Assembly (NCBI GenBank): GCA_013115145.1
Contig: JAAPAO010000285.1
Span: 1-43,028 of the forward strand
Origin: Perkinsus chesapeaki
Taxonomy: Eukaryota > Perkinsozoa > Perkinsida > Perkinsidae
Length of the DNA stretch: 43,028 nt
Reading direction: 5' to 3'
The position numbers and the translations under genes are program-made. Shown piece after piece: positions 21,033 through 31,496 of the stretch. The notes beneath the pieces were generated by a model, which was not told the DNA's origin, made no database searches, and saw nothing but the letters and a program-made list of their open reading frames with translations. How positions within the stretch are numbered: position 1 is the stretch's first letter; the number at the start of each line of letters is the position of its first letter.

Positions 21033-21726
21033 TCGGATAACGATGAGGCTGGTGTTGGCAAAAGGTGGGTGGACGACTGAGTGCGTGAACTGCGGAGACT
21101 CGGACGGGGACTATCTCGAACACAACAAAGCTGCGAAATGACGCCGAATAGAATCGATACTTTTAGTGCTTACGAAACTAGCCTACCAAATGAGATTATA
21201 GGCCACCGAGAAGAAGAACGAAATAATATTAGATTAATCGATTGCCGACTGGGAAGACCACAACTGCGATGGCGATGTTCGCAAATACGAAACTTACAAA
21301 ATCTTCAAACTGAATTACTTCTAGAAACACACGACAACACACAATTGCGAAAAATAGACAACAAGAGCTGTTAGCCGACGCTTCGATCTCGAGGCTCATC
21401 CTCATCATAGGTCTGAGTCTCTGGCGTCGAGGTGCTCTGCCGGCGTGATTCACTGCAGAAGGCCGTGCTACCAGTAAATATATTATCACCTATACAACGA
21501 GATACAAGATACTGGCGAGCAGCCTTTTACCGTATTTGAGAGATATTCGACGTGGTGTAACCAATTCTGTTATACTATGATACCCATGCTTCATAGGCCG
21601 TAACAGAGGCAAGCGGCGTAACCTAACCACGCATCATCATCATCATCAAGGGTCACGGGTGGAACAGTCAAGTAGGAAAGTGTATCGTCAACTACACCGT
21701 AAATGAATGCAGAGGCAATCGAAGAC
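21033..21726. other. Intergenic region, no convincing gene
   Basis: This 694-bp gap lies between two minus-strand genes (5' side of the methyltransferase, 3' side of the acyl-CoA synthetase). It contains a short CAT microsatellite at about 21632-21648. An 86-codon minus ORF at 21229-21489 has no recognisable features. Confidence 0.5.
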
Positions 21727-24700
21727 TTACGCCGCTTCTATTTTGTCTCTATTCTGTAACATTATCTCGCTTCTCCTATACCGTCGGGCCACTCCAGCAG
21801 TAATGGTACCGCATGCCACAGAGAATGGCTCCTTTACTAATTCAACTTCACTAACCCGATACTTGTGCCCTTTTGGAAGGATGTCAGTCGACAACTCGTC
21901 CATCTCCCCTGAGGCAGGTGGCTCGTTTATGATGTATATTAAAAAAGCCTACTCATTATTCTGGCACGTAGCCAGTCAGACTCTAGAAGCTCATCGACAT
22001 GGAAAAGGATCTCAGCTTCGGCAGCCCACAGCTTTGCCGCTCGCACGCATGGGACCTGCGGGACTTAGATTATTGGATATTTCCCAGCGAGACCTTACAA
22101 TGAGAGCGATGATCGCCTCTGCCTTAGATGAGCCAAACGCTACACACTGATCGATGCCACTGCCTGGGGAAGGCGATGGGGAGATACGGACAAGTGAGGG
22201 AAGGATCACAATGAGTTTCATATGCATGCTCAATCCTGCTGGCTGATACCATCCTTCCATCCCCGACGTCGAGCTGCTCACATATTCGCTCATCAAACAA
22301 CTGATGTCATTGGTACTCTAGACCTATAGTAGCATGCCTACCTTAACTGCCCCAGCGGGGAGGACCTCGACTACATCACCAGTGTGGAACCATCCACCGG
22401 GATCTAAGGCATGACATGCTCAGACCCCCTTCAGATGCGAGGCGTACCGAAACGTTGTAGAGTCGCTTGAGGCCTTCGGAAGTAACCGGGGGAGACGCTA
22501 TTGCCTCGTACGCCTGAGACAAAGTAATGCACGGCGGGTGGAGAAAAGGAGGCAGTGTACATAGCTCCCCTCTAGGCCTGAGCTCACAGGTCTGAGCATC
22601 TACATGGGCTACTGAGCAGTCGCCAATGCTCGAACTATGGGATGCATCAACCTGATGATAGAGTTGACCGGCAGATGCTGTTTTATATTAGCTTACCAGC
22701 CTCATATCCAGACTGGCAATAGGTCCGCCGACAAGACCACAACGATAGTCTCTTGGACTGGTAAGGAGGGCTATACCTCCACACTCTGGCACAGTATGAC
22801 AGTTAACCACCGAGCATTGTAGAGCCGTCTATAAGAGATGGTAGGTCAGGTGCTGACAAAAGTTGGCAAGTACTTTTAAGAGGTGATGAAGTCCAATGGG
22901 TAGGGTCCGACCACCGCTGACAATCAGTCGAACTCGGCCTCCTAGAGCCGACCGATTGCCCTTCACAGATGAAGGTCCTAACACACCACTGCCGACCACA
23001 ACCATCACAGCAATGCACCTTCCACTCGAAATGGGCTCGCTGATCTCGACCGCAGCCGTCTCTGAAGTATCCAGGGAAATCGATTCTTCCTTGAAGTCGT
23101 GGAGAGAATGGTATCGGATAGGCGTTCTGATGACAGAAGGAGATGGTATGAGCCTTCACCGGCAGTGTACTCAGGTAGCCTGGCTCAGCCAGTACCACAG
23201 TAGGATGGAGCAATGATAGATCCGACTTCACCAATGTATCGCTCAACGCTCCGCCTGAGGGCAAGTAGGTATCAACTCCTCAGCGCGTGGAGCTACCTGG
23301 ATGGCAATTACTAACGAAACCAAGGCAGCTGCCGTGATACATCCCCAGGTAGATGATGGTCCTGTATAGTGGGTCAGTGATGGGTAAGGTAGAGGCGATA
23401 CCTTCACAGACAACAGTATCAACTAGGTGAGGAGCAGCAGGAGGAGAAGGCCTACAGTCCTGGGATCCAAGCTGTAGTGGTGGTGGGCTACCACCGCCCT
23501 CTCGATACTCTGATAGGGCTGCCAGTGTAGCTATACAATTGCTATGGGTAACCATCACTCCCATAGGGTCCCCTATCGAACCTAGGCAAGCCCTCCTGGT
23601 ACATACAGAGAGACAGACAGCAGGTACCGCCAGTGTACTGTAGTAGAGCTACATCTGATGGTGTTGTCGGATAGGGGGAGAACGGTCTGCCTTGGCCGAG
23701 GGCCATCACCTGAGCCACCTGTGCGATCCTGGGTTATACATAGGTCCCACGTAGGGTAACGTTAAAACCATTAGGTCCATCGCCTCGGCTTGGGCCAGGA
23801 AGGAGGGATCTATCTCTCGACGGTTATCAACATCAATGACCTGATAGAGCTATTGGCAGTAGTGACGGCAGGGGAACTCACCACTAGGCATTTAACATGG
23901 GCAGAGTTGCTGCATTTCAACGCCGCCTCTAGATGGTCACGAGTAACGAACAGCAATGGCATCCTGGTATCGGATATCATATAAGAGAGCTGAAGGTAGA
24001 AAGGAGGAGCTATTCAGTTGGTTATGGTACCATCGGGGAGGGTAAGTCCTCCTGAAGTGGCACAACTGTGATGCCTAGTATATGGCAGGCGAACTCAGTA
24101 AGGATCCAGTTGATGCAGCCGTGTCCATATATACCTGTGTAGGACAGCAAGCCATCAACACCAGGACAATGCGAGTTCGCCCTGGTATGCTATCATCGGC
24201 AGGAAACCGACCAAAGCAAATTGCGCTGTAATTTCTATTGGCTTGGCAGCCGTATCTCAAACTGTATATTCACTGCGGTGATCCGATTTCGATTTCTAGA
24301 CGAGGAAGACCAAAAAAGACTCCGGTGATGCGGATGGTGTACCAGCCATGCGAAAGAAGAGCCTGTAAGGTTCATCATCGAATGCAGCCTTCTGGCAGAC
24401 TCCAAGCTGCTGGATGCCACTTGCTAGTCGATTGGCTTGGGTATCTGCGGGAGATTTATTGGCGCGGTGACGATGAGGGGGGTACAGAAGTCTCGATAGC
24501 TCATGAACCAGTAGACGTCGCCGTGTCGCGCGCCAAGAAATGGTCTGTCGCCATGCAGCATACGGGAGAGCCTGCAAGATTGCCGCAATCCATCTTTCGG
24601 GATTGCCCAACTTACTCTAGAAGGGACGGTAAAGTGGTCATATCAGGGGACAGCATAGGGGTCGATACCAGAGAATCTAAGGTTCATGCTGGTTAGATAC

Positions 24701-24883
24701 AAAATAGGTCACCTTACTCTTGCAGACAACATTCCTATAGATGCTAGTAGATGCATCATCTGATGGCGGCAAGAGCGGTAGTGAGTACACCGGATCCGTA
24801 AATTGCCATGTAGCACCGCTGCCGTCCCCCTTATTAGGATCGCCATTCCCAGGCGGATAGGCGTCGCTGACACACAGACCCAT
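21727..24883 (-). CDS. Long-chain acyl-CoA synthetase, divergent active site
   Basis: Would activate fatty acids to acyl-CoA via acyl-AMP. About 730 residues in 19 exons (transcript order): 24718-24883, 24616-24676, 24486-24571, 24302-24423, 24031-24189, 23882-23989, 23769-23840, 23619-23718, 23297-23572, 23160-23254, 22874-23089, 22697-22828, 22561-22591, 22448-22513, 22342-22403, 22210-22300, 22099-22163, 21953-22055, 21727-21908. ACSL landmarks: YTGIYGHGCINWILTEFAC, SDVALLQYTGGTC, ALGGRVRLIVSGG, RGELCVRGNSVSPGYF, GGWFHTGDVV, GDGRMVSASRIEHAYE. The P-loop reads YTGGTCWDPMGV (consensus YTSGTTGDPKG) with an intron inside it. Exon 4 end and exon 11 start are approximate. The start MGLCVSD could be myristoylated or palmitoylated. 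Confidence 0.88.
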
Positions 24884-25402
24884 CGACGGTAACTATGTTA
24901 ACGAATTAACGCTGACCAACCCAGAACCACCAGCCATTGAAACGATAATAAATTACGTGGCACGGTCTCGAGGAACAATATACAGATCTTCGTAGTCTGT
25001 GATGATCTCACTTGCACTGCCTAAGGAGACATCTATAACCAACTAAGGTGTGCCTTACGCTGCTCTATGATGCCGTTACAAACGGGGTACCCTGCCTTCC
25101 TGAGGAGCAGTATACCCTCGGGAGCCATACCGAAGGCCTCGGCTACGTACTTTATGCAAGCTGGGAAAGGCGTATGTTTAGGTATCGAAATAACCTGCTA
25201 ATAGTCTCGGTAGTAGTAGAAAATGAAACCGTCACACGCCACAAAATACCTTGAATCTTCGACGCTCATCAGATACGTCTATGAATCTAACCGTTACATC
25301 CCCCGACATCCCTATAAATCCTGACGCTAACACCAGCCCATGCGGTGACTTCAACGCAACAACTGTCTCCTACTACAAGTAATAATGATATCATGTCATC
25401 CA
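24884..25402. other. Intergenic region upstream of the acyl-CoA synthetase
   Basis: This 519-bp gap between two minus-strand genes holds the leader of the acyl-CoA synthetase and the tail of the CCDC103-like gene. AACATAG at about 24892-24898 (minus strand) is a possible splice acceptor just before the ATG. A 68-codon plus ORF at 25048-25254 has no recognisable features. Confidence 0.45.
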
Positions 25403-26128
25403 TTAGGATGCCTCAGACCCTATCAACTGCAGTATAGCAAAGGCAACACCTGCCTTAACTCCAATGTTACGTAACCGTCCCCGCTCCTCTGGTGTCATAA
25501 ACACACTAATAGTTCGGCTAACAGCACTGTCCTTTATAAGCTCCTCTAGTATCCCCTTCAGCACCTCATCTCCTTCCTCTATTGCCCCTCCTATAGCGTC
25601 CACTAAACAAAGCAGCAGCTCCGGGTCCACAGTATTGGCCTTGTCAGAGCTTTTCAGTCCTCTAACCACACCCTCCGCCCCAAGCTCCCGCAGCAACGCT
25701 GCCCTCTCCCTATCAGTTTTGGCCCTCCTTAAATTTCTCTCCAGATCCAGCGCCTTAACCCTCCCGCTTTCTACTGCCACTTTCGGCGTCCTCTGTGCCT
25801 CCTTACATCGCCCACTACTCTCCTTCCCGCTAAAAGCTCTGTTGTACGTCTGATGGCGAGCTGGCTTGCTGAACTCATTCCGACTGATTGGGTTTAGCCC
25901 ACAGGTTGCCACTATATCTTGGAACTCCTTATACGACCCACTGGTGTATATCGCTCGCTTCTTCGCCTCATCTACGGTCGTATGCTTCCAATCCGAGTAC
26001 TTACTCTTTTCTACCTGCACTGAACTTCCAACGGTGCTCGACAATCCTCCCTTTCCGACTACCTCCTTCTTCAGACTCCCAAACGACTTCGGATGCCCGT
26101 GTAGTTTCTCCTCCTTGATGATAGGCAT
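25403..26128 (-). CDS. CCDC103/DNAAF19-like dynein attachment and assembly factor
   Basis: Intronless, 241 residues. Residues about 47-90 contain DWKHTTVDEAKKRAIYTSG and SYKEFQDIVATCGLNPISRNEF, which fit the N-terminal dynein-attachment motif of CCDC103 ('D..AK..A...SY.EFR..V..A.L.P...'). The C-terminal half (about 125-230) is helical with a leucine pattern (ERNLRRAKTDRERAALLRELG ... LLLCLVDAIGGAIEEGD), like the RPAP3_C-type domain found in CCDC103. Known CCDC103 anchors outer-arm dynein on axonemes. The presence of such a gene implies a flagellated stage. Recognition is by motif only, so paralogous RPAP3_C proteins remain possible. Confidence 0.62.
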   Translation of the reverse strand: MPIIKEEKLHGHPKSFGSLKKEVVGKGGLSSTVGSSVQVEKSKYSDWKHTTVDEAKKRAIYTSGSYKEFQDIVATCGLNPISRNEFSKPARHQTYNRAFSGKESSGRCKEAQRTPKVAVESGRVKALDLERNLRRAKTDRERAALLRELGAEGVVRGLKSSDKANTVDPELLLCLVDAIGGAIEEGDEVLKGILEELIKDSAVSRTISVFMTPEERGRLRNIGVKAGVAFAILQLIGSEAS

Positions 26129-26159
26129 TAAAATGTACTAAACAAGTCCCATGGAGTCA

Positions 26160-26985
26160 TCAACGCAACAATAGAGAGCGGCGAAGAAAAAGAGGTTCAT
26201 CCAGCCACCAGCTATTATCAATAATGCTACTCAGAGGCAGCTTGGTCTTGATAGACTCTTCCAGCCTGGTGGCACCGCCGCCACACACTATTGGAAGTAA
26301 GCTACTGCCCACCAACAACCCCAGCAACCTCCTTCTGGGCAGTTACCTCATCCCAAAACACAATCATAGGATCACGCTTACAGAAGGACCGCACCTAAGG
26401 GGGTATTCATACGACGATCTGACGGAAAGTTGGTAGTACAGCCAAAGCGAGGTTATCGGTATCCTCGAACATCCGTCCATGGCAACCAGCCTTCACAGAT
26501 TCTGGCACCTTATCCTTACCACCGTACACCGCAGCCTTCAGGTCCTACTAGTAAGAATGAGACAACGCTTGGCGGGCGGAGGCTCCCACCTGAACCGTAG
26601 CTGTAGCCTGCTGGTACACTGGTTTCCCATTACTCCACGAACCGTACTCCTTACCCCAGATAGGCACCTAAATTGGTAGTTAATACGATGAATTGAGGGA
26701 AATATGGTATAATACCTTCTTGGTAGTATCAGGAGTAACGTTGCTATCAGCTACATACACCCTATATTTATACTGATGCTCGGCACGCCAGCGGACCCAG
26801 AAGAGCACAGCTAAACAAAAAACTAAGGCAGAGAAGGCCGGCCCAACCTCACCTGGATAGCCGAAGACCAGCACCCATTTCAGGTTACTCTGGGAGTACC
26901 AGAAGGTATCGTAAAGTCTGCCAAGCCGAAACTTGAAGCCGTCTCGAAGGAAGGAAAATGCGAAACGTTGGGAGGAGGTTGACAT
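26160..26985 (-). CDS. Single-pass membrane protein of unknown family
   Basis: Five exons (26716-26985, 26596-26667, 26440-26544, 26306-26394, 26160-26265, transcript order) give 213 residues with consistent phases. One clear membrane span, AFSALVFCLAVLFWV (about 51-65), follows GYPGEVGP; the rest is soluble and mildly basic, with KEYGSWSNGKPVYQQ and FWDEVTAQKEVAGVVGGQ. I do not recognise a family. The 3' end is uncertain: the exon-5 frame stops at 26160, but an alternative frame there encodes a second hydrophobic segment (LLIIAGGWMNLFFFAALY). It lies 32 bp from the CCDC103-like gene and 133 bp from REXO4, all on the same strand. Confidence 0.58.
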
Positions 26986-27118
26986 GGAATGATCCGCAAA
27001 TACAGGGGGCTCCACAAAACTGCGTCGCGCGCCATGAAATTGCCCAGTGCACCACACAGACAGCCTTGGTAAAAGAAACAGACGTTGAAGGTTGACGGTG
27101 TCCCTCCTTACGAGCCCC

Positions 27119-28627
27119 TTATTTCTGGGCTCGCTTTTTCTTATTTTTCTTCGGCTTTTGAAAGGCAAATTCCTCCCGCATATCCGCTAACTCCTTAAAA
27201 GCTTCCAAGATCTCCGCCTCCTCACCAGAGTTCTTGCCGCATATCTTAGCTACCTCCTCTGGACTCTCGCTAGGGTCCTCAGCTAAATACAAGATCCTCG
27301 CAAAGTCATACTAGGACCCCTTACCTCCGGCCCTCTCCTCTATAACGCTGCCTTCTGACCCAACATCGTCATCATCATTATCAACAACCTCATCACCATC
27401 CTCCTCGTTTTCCTCCTTTACCGTTTCTTGCTCAGACTGCTGACGTCGCTTCTTCGGTGACTTGTGCTCAGATGCCTTAGGCTCAGCCGGCGTCTCCGTC
27501 TTCCGCTTAGTCTTATCAAATACACGTATCCGGTTAGCCTTCTTAACCTACCGAGCGGCATCACCTACACCCCATCCCTTGTCCACACTACCTCCTCTTC
27601 CCACTCATTCTTCTTTAATTTATATAACATTAGTGTGCATCTAGCATCCTCCACAGAGCTATGGGCTCCTGTCTGGATCTTACGATCCAAATGAATCTCG
27701 GTTAACCTGATAACATAGACAGTGAGCGTTAGATCTGTTAACATGCCAGACGTCATCACATACCCAATGCCTTCAAGCTACGACTGGACGGCACACTTCA
27801 ATACGCAGACAAAAAGATCGAGTGAAACGACAAAGTGCATAACGAAAAAGGCAACTCAAATCCAAAGGCAAAGGTCTTTTGTATATAAAGGTAGGTCTTA
27901 CTTTTTAAGGCTGGGCACCTTGGTAGTAAGGCCTTCAGGTCGTAGGCCAGGATACGTACTAGTGTCTCTAATCAATAGAGGATCTATCTTCCCTTCCAAC
28001 TCCAGTATCTAAACCACAGGCGTATCCAAAGGTGTAGTGGCGGCTAGGCTGACCTCGATATCGTGATGAATAGCATGGCCGACGACGACCTTCTGATTGA
28101 GAAGTATCTCAGCGGCTTGCTTTTTAACTTCATTTGCAGGCTGACCGAGTCTGTTAAGAGTGGCTTCATCAAGACCAGTCACTTGAGCTCTGTAGTCTGT
28201 GACCTTCTTAGTGGGCTTAACCAAAGCGTCCAGTAAGACCTGAAGGGATAGGGACTCTCTTGAAAAGTAGTATGCGGGCTTACTTTTCCGAAGTAGTTGA
28301 CAATGCTAGCACGAGCCAAGATGTTCTCCTTCCCATCTGGCCCAGCACCGACCATTTCACAGTCAATAGCAACCACGTCTTTACTAGAAGGGAAGCTACT
28401 TGAAGCGAGCAGCTGGCGAGGCCGCAAAGGAGCCTTGGCGACTTGAACCTATCACAGGAGGCGCCAGTTCAACCTAAAGATACGTTTGAGGTCGACAGAG
28501 GTACCTCGTATTGTTTCCGTTTAATTGGTTTTGTCTTGATATTTTGTCTGACCTTCTCCCAGGAGCTGGTGCTGCTATCAGCGTCACCGTCCTTCTTGCC
28601 ACGGTTACCACGGGGCTTGTAAGGCAT
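27119..28627 (-). CDS. REXO4: RNA exonuclease 4 (DEDD-type 3'-5' exonuclease)
   Basis: Nuclear 3'-5' exonuclease family acting in rRNA processing. Seven exons (transcript order): 28505-28627, 28284-28433, 28018-28239, 27902-27987, 27592-27706, 27325-27547, 27119-27282; 360 residues. DEDD landmarks: VVAIDCEMVGAGPDG (Exo I, D-x-E), ARASIVNYFGKV, KPTKKVTDYRAQVTGL, VVVGHAIHHDIEV (Exo II), RDTSTY, and HSSVEDARCTLMLY (Exo III with H-x4-D). The N-terminus is basic. The C-terminal 110 residues are acidic then Lys-rich (KPKKNKKKRAQK), fitting a nucleolar protein. One intron (27707-27901, 195 nt) is unusually long for this window, and one (27988-28017) is only 30 nt. Confidence 0.93.
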
Positions 28628-28741
28628 GGTAGGAAAAGAGGATTCGGGAACGGTGCCAGAGAGTGACCGTTGAGGAAATGCAAGATAGGCAAGTTGTTAC
28701 ACAGTCCGTGACAGGTAAGGTGTATTATAACACTTTTAGTC
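28628..28741. promoter_or_regulatory. Short bidirectional promoter between REXO4 and RPC9-like genes
   Basis: Only 114 bp separate the two start codons, which point away from each other, so both promoters and leaders must lie here. No TATA-like box stands out. TTTTAGTC directly before the ATG at 28742 could serve as a splice acceptor. Confidence 0.55.
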
Positions 28742-29488
28742 ATGCGGGTATTGGACTCCTGTGAGCATGAACTACTAAATTGGGAGGTATTAGAGATACT
28801 CGAACAGGAACGGAGTAGTCTGGAGAAGGTACTACAGCGGGACGGTGATTGTATATAGAGGAAATGTTAGGATACCAACGTGCTAGCGACGTCACCTTCT
28901 AGCCCGGACAGCTCGGAAGGTGGCTCTCCAAGGGCTGAAGTGGTAGGGCCTGCGGAGGAGGATGAACCTAGCCATGATGAATTAAGAATGTAGCTTTACA
29001 GGGATCGGCGTTAGGTAGTAAGCGACCTCAGGGAGAATCTTTTCAAGAGGTTGGGCTCGTATCTTACCGACGATCTACAGACTGACAACCTCCGATTAGA
29101 CCGGATACCGAAGGTCATACCGTAACTTTCTATTCCTGCCTTATTTTCTATCATCAGGCTCTCGCCCTCCTTAATAGCCATGGTCTTCCTCAGCAATGTT
29201 CCTGTGAGCTCCTTAACAACTCAAGGCTCTGTGCTAATAGTGACGTCTACGTATATGCTGCTATTGAATCAGTCCCTAACGTTAGTGAGGAGGTAGGATA
29301 GGTATCCTCAGCTGCTGGAAGGTTCCCTACCTTAGACTCTGGAAGCTGCCAGGAACATTGTTAATTTCGTCCTGGGGTCTGACGACGTTAGTGAAGAGGA
29401 CATGGTAGGGCCGTTGGGGCTCTCTGTGGATGGGGACGAAACCCAACCTAAACGGCCCCGACGAACGTCTAATCGAAACGATCGTTAG
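28742..29488 (+). CDS. RNA polymerase III subunit RPC9 (CRCP/Rpb4-like)
   Basis: Five exons, 28742-28844, 28887-28989, 29023-29113, 29158-29292, 29336-29488; 194 residues. It begins MRVLDSCEHELLNWEVLEIL, close to the 'M.V......LLSNYEV..LL' start of CRCP/RPC9. After an acidic Ser/Pro insert the Rpb4-type helical core follows: KALALLNSHGL, ELLNNSRL, VYVYAAIESVPNVSEE. The pattern 'L....LT..E...LLN..P....E....IE....R..EE' is shared. RPC9 pairs with RPC8 in the Pol III stalk. Other Rpb4-fold proteins (Rpb4 itself) are the main alternative, but the N-terminus favours RPC9. The C-terminus is basic (KRPRRTSNRNDR). Confidence 0.7.
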
Positions 29489-29571
29489 AGCCTTAACGTT
29501 TCTGCAGCCCTTTGTTGAGTTCATGGGTATCTTGCATGCTGCTACCTAGATACCTAAATTGCCTGGATTCT

Positions 29572-31293
29572 ATGACTGACATTCTACCCCTAGATACTAC
29601 TACTAGCTTCGTCATTCCCTCTAAGCTTCACATCTCATCCACTACATTATTGCTTGGTTTCATATTATTATGGGCAGTGGCTGAGAGCATGGCATATCTC
29701 TGGTAGTATATTATTATTTTTGTCCATACCCATTTTTTATAAACTTTCTCATGGGTTACGTAACTAAACTCCTCCCTATGTGGGCTGCAGCTGAAGGCGG
29801 TTACTTCTTCTGGTACTCTTTTATATCATCCCTTCGTCACTGTGTAATAACCTTTCTACCCCCTCATATAGGTACAGACGGCGCCTAGCCATAAGGAATG
29901 CTACGCCAGCTATTGTTCCAGCTGTGTCACCAGAACAAAGAGATTTTGTATTTGATAATGTTGTGGAGCTGGGGAGATATTACCCAGATGGAGTGTGGCG
30001 GTTACTAAAGGGCTGGTAGTACTGGTGATAGGGAGGAGGAACTATTAGCGGTGGCATTATTATCAGGTTTTACCCTAGTATAGCGCAGCAGGATCTAAAG
30101 CAAGATAACCTTAATGAGATGCTAGCATGGGCCTTCTGCTATAAAGATACTAAGGTACCCTTCAGGGACGATGGATTATAGGAAATCGTATATCTATTGC
30201 TATGTTATTATCAACTACCTGAAGTAGATTTCGTATTAATTTATATTATTGGTACAGTCTCTAATGGCGGCATCATTGATCAGGATCTCCCCAAGTCTGA
30301 ATGGCAGTGGGTGGAAAAGGCTAAGAAGACGATTGCAGATGAGTACGGTTATAGTCCTAAACCTGGAAGAGCTGACGTATTGCATTGGGGCATCATACGG
30401 TTTCATACCGTATTCTTGTAATTTAGGTTAAAACCATTAGAAATACCCTTGATCCCATAGTATCTAATTATCACCCTTTATCCTTTTACTGTGGGGTCTA
30501 TCTAGCTAAAGCGTTTGGTGCCGCAGTTCTCCGTCTACGAGGCTATCATCACTATAACAGTGGCAGGGTAAAGTACTGGTACCGGTCACGTCCGTCCCTA
30601 GAAGAGTCTCTAGTGGACCAAGGCGAGAGCAACCAAGAGGCCTTTGTCTTCTTCCATGGTATTGGTATTGGTCTGGTCACGTACCTCAGTATGATATTCA
30701 AATTAACCCAGCCAACTCAGTTCCTATTTGAGATGCCATGGATATCTATGAATCCATTGGCACCAGTGGTACCTGATGATGAGTACGCTAAGGACGTTAA
30801 GGCGGCCCTTAAGGAACGTGGTGTTGCTGATACCCAAAGGCTGTGCCTTGCCGGCCATTCCTTTGGTAGCTTACCTATAGTGTGGGTAAAGCGTCATTGC
30901 CCAGAACTCTTCGATAGGAGCAGAGTAGTGCTGGTGGATCCGGTTTGCATCTATTTAAACCTTCCAGATGTCTGCCTTAACTTCCTTTATCGTAAGCCAC
31001 ATCGCCTCTTCATGCGGTTCCTACGTTACATAGCGTCTGAGGAGCTCGGCATAGCCTGCTCGCTCCATAGGGAGTTCTTTTGGATGCAGTCAGTGCTATT
31101 CCCCCAGGAGCTGCCACCGGACTCAACGGTCTTCCTGTCTGAGCATGACCACGTCGTACCGGTACATGACGTCTATACTGGATGCCAAAGAGCTGGTGTG
31201 GACACTAGACTGTTGAAGGGTATAGATCATGGTTGGTTCCTAGCTGTTCCAGAATATCTTAGAGAGGTAACTAAGGTACTCAATGCCCAGTAA
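29572..31293 (+). CDS. Alpha/beta hydrolase, membrane-anchored, tandem copy 1
   Basis: Exons 29572-29702, 29872-30015, 30067-30154, 30284-30376, 30427-31293; 440 residues. An N-terminal hydrophobic segment (TTLLLGFILLWAVAE) anchors it. The hydrolase domain has VFFHGIGIGLVTYL (oxyanion region), nucleophile elbow LAGHSFGSLPIVW, SEHDHVVPVHDVY (acid) and KGIDHGWF (catalytic His). It pairs with the next gene: internal exons 2-4 are 144, 88 and 93 nt in both, and frames align along their whole length. The substrate is unknown; lipase or esterase activity is likely. A second possible first exon lies in intron 1 (29751-29812). Confidence 0.88.
29751..29812 (+). other. Candidate alternative first exon of hydrolase copy 1
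   Basis: Lies within intron 1 of the preceding model. It starts with ATG, ends in phase 2 at a GT donor just as exon 1 does, and encodes LLPMWAAAEGGYFFW. This resembles the exon 1 ending (ILLWAVAESMAYLW) and the equivalent exon of copy 2 (IIAWAFAEGCFYIW). Both exons would splice in frame to 29872. Confidence 0.55.
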
Positions 31294-31496
31294 TGAGGCT
31301 GCCCTAATAGGGGCCCCTGGTCAACCTGGGCATACTGTCATCATAAATTGTATCCAAAAGCACCATTCTGTATAATCGCTTTATTACCATAGTCGATATT
31401 ACTTTACCCTTCGTCGTATTAGTTCAAATTGTTTTGCATTCGCCGAGCCGATGTCCCATTTGTTGTGTTACCAAGTTGTCATCGAAGTCCGGCGCC

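Noticed and set aside
22803-23264. Minus ORF of 153 codons as an independent gene
   Set aside because: Only its first 30 residues belong to the acyl-CoA synthetase. The rest reads through an intron into the wrong frame, and the real exon uses another frame with ALGGRVRLIVSGG.
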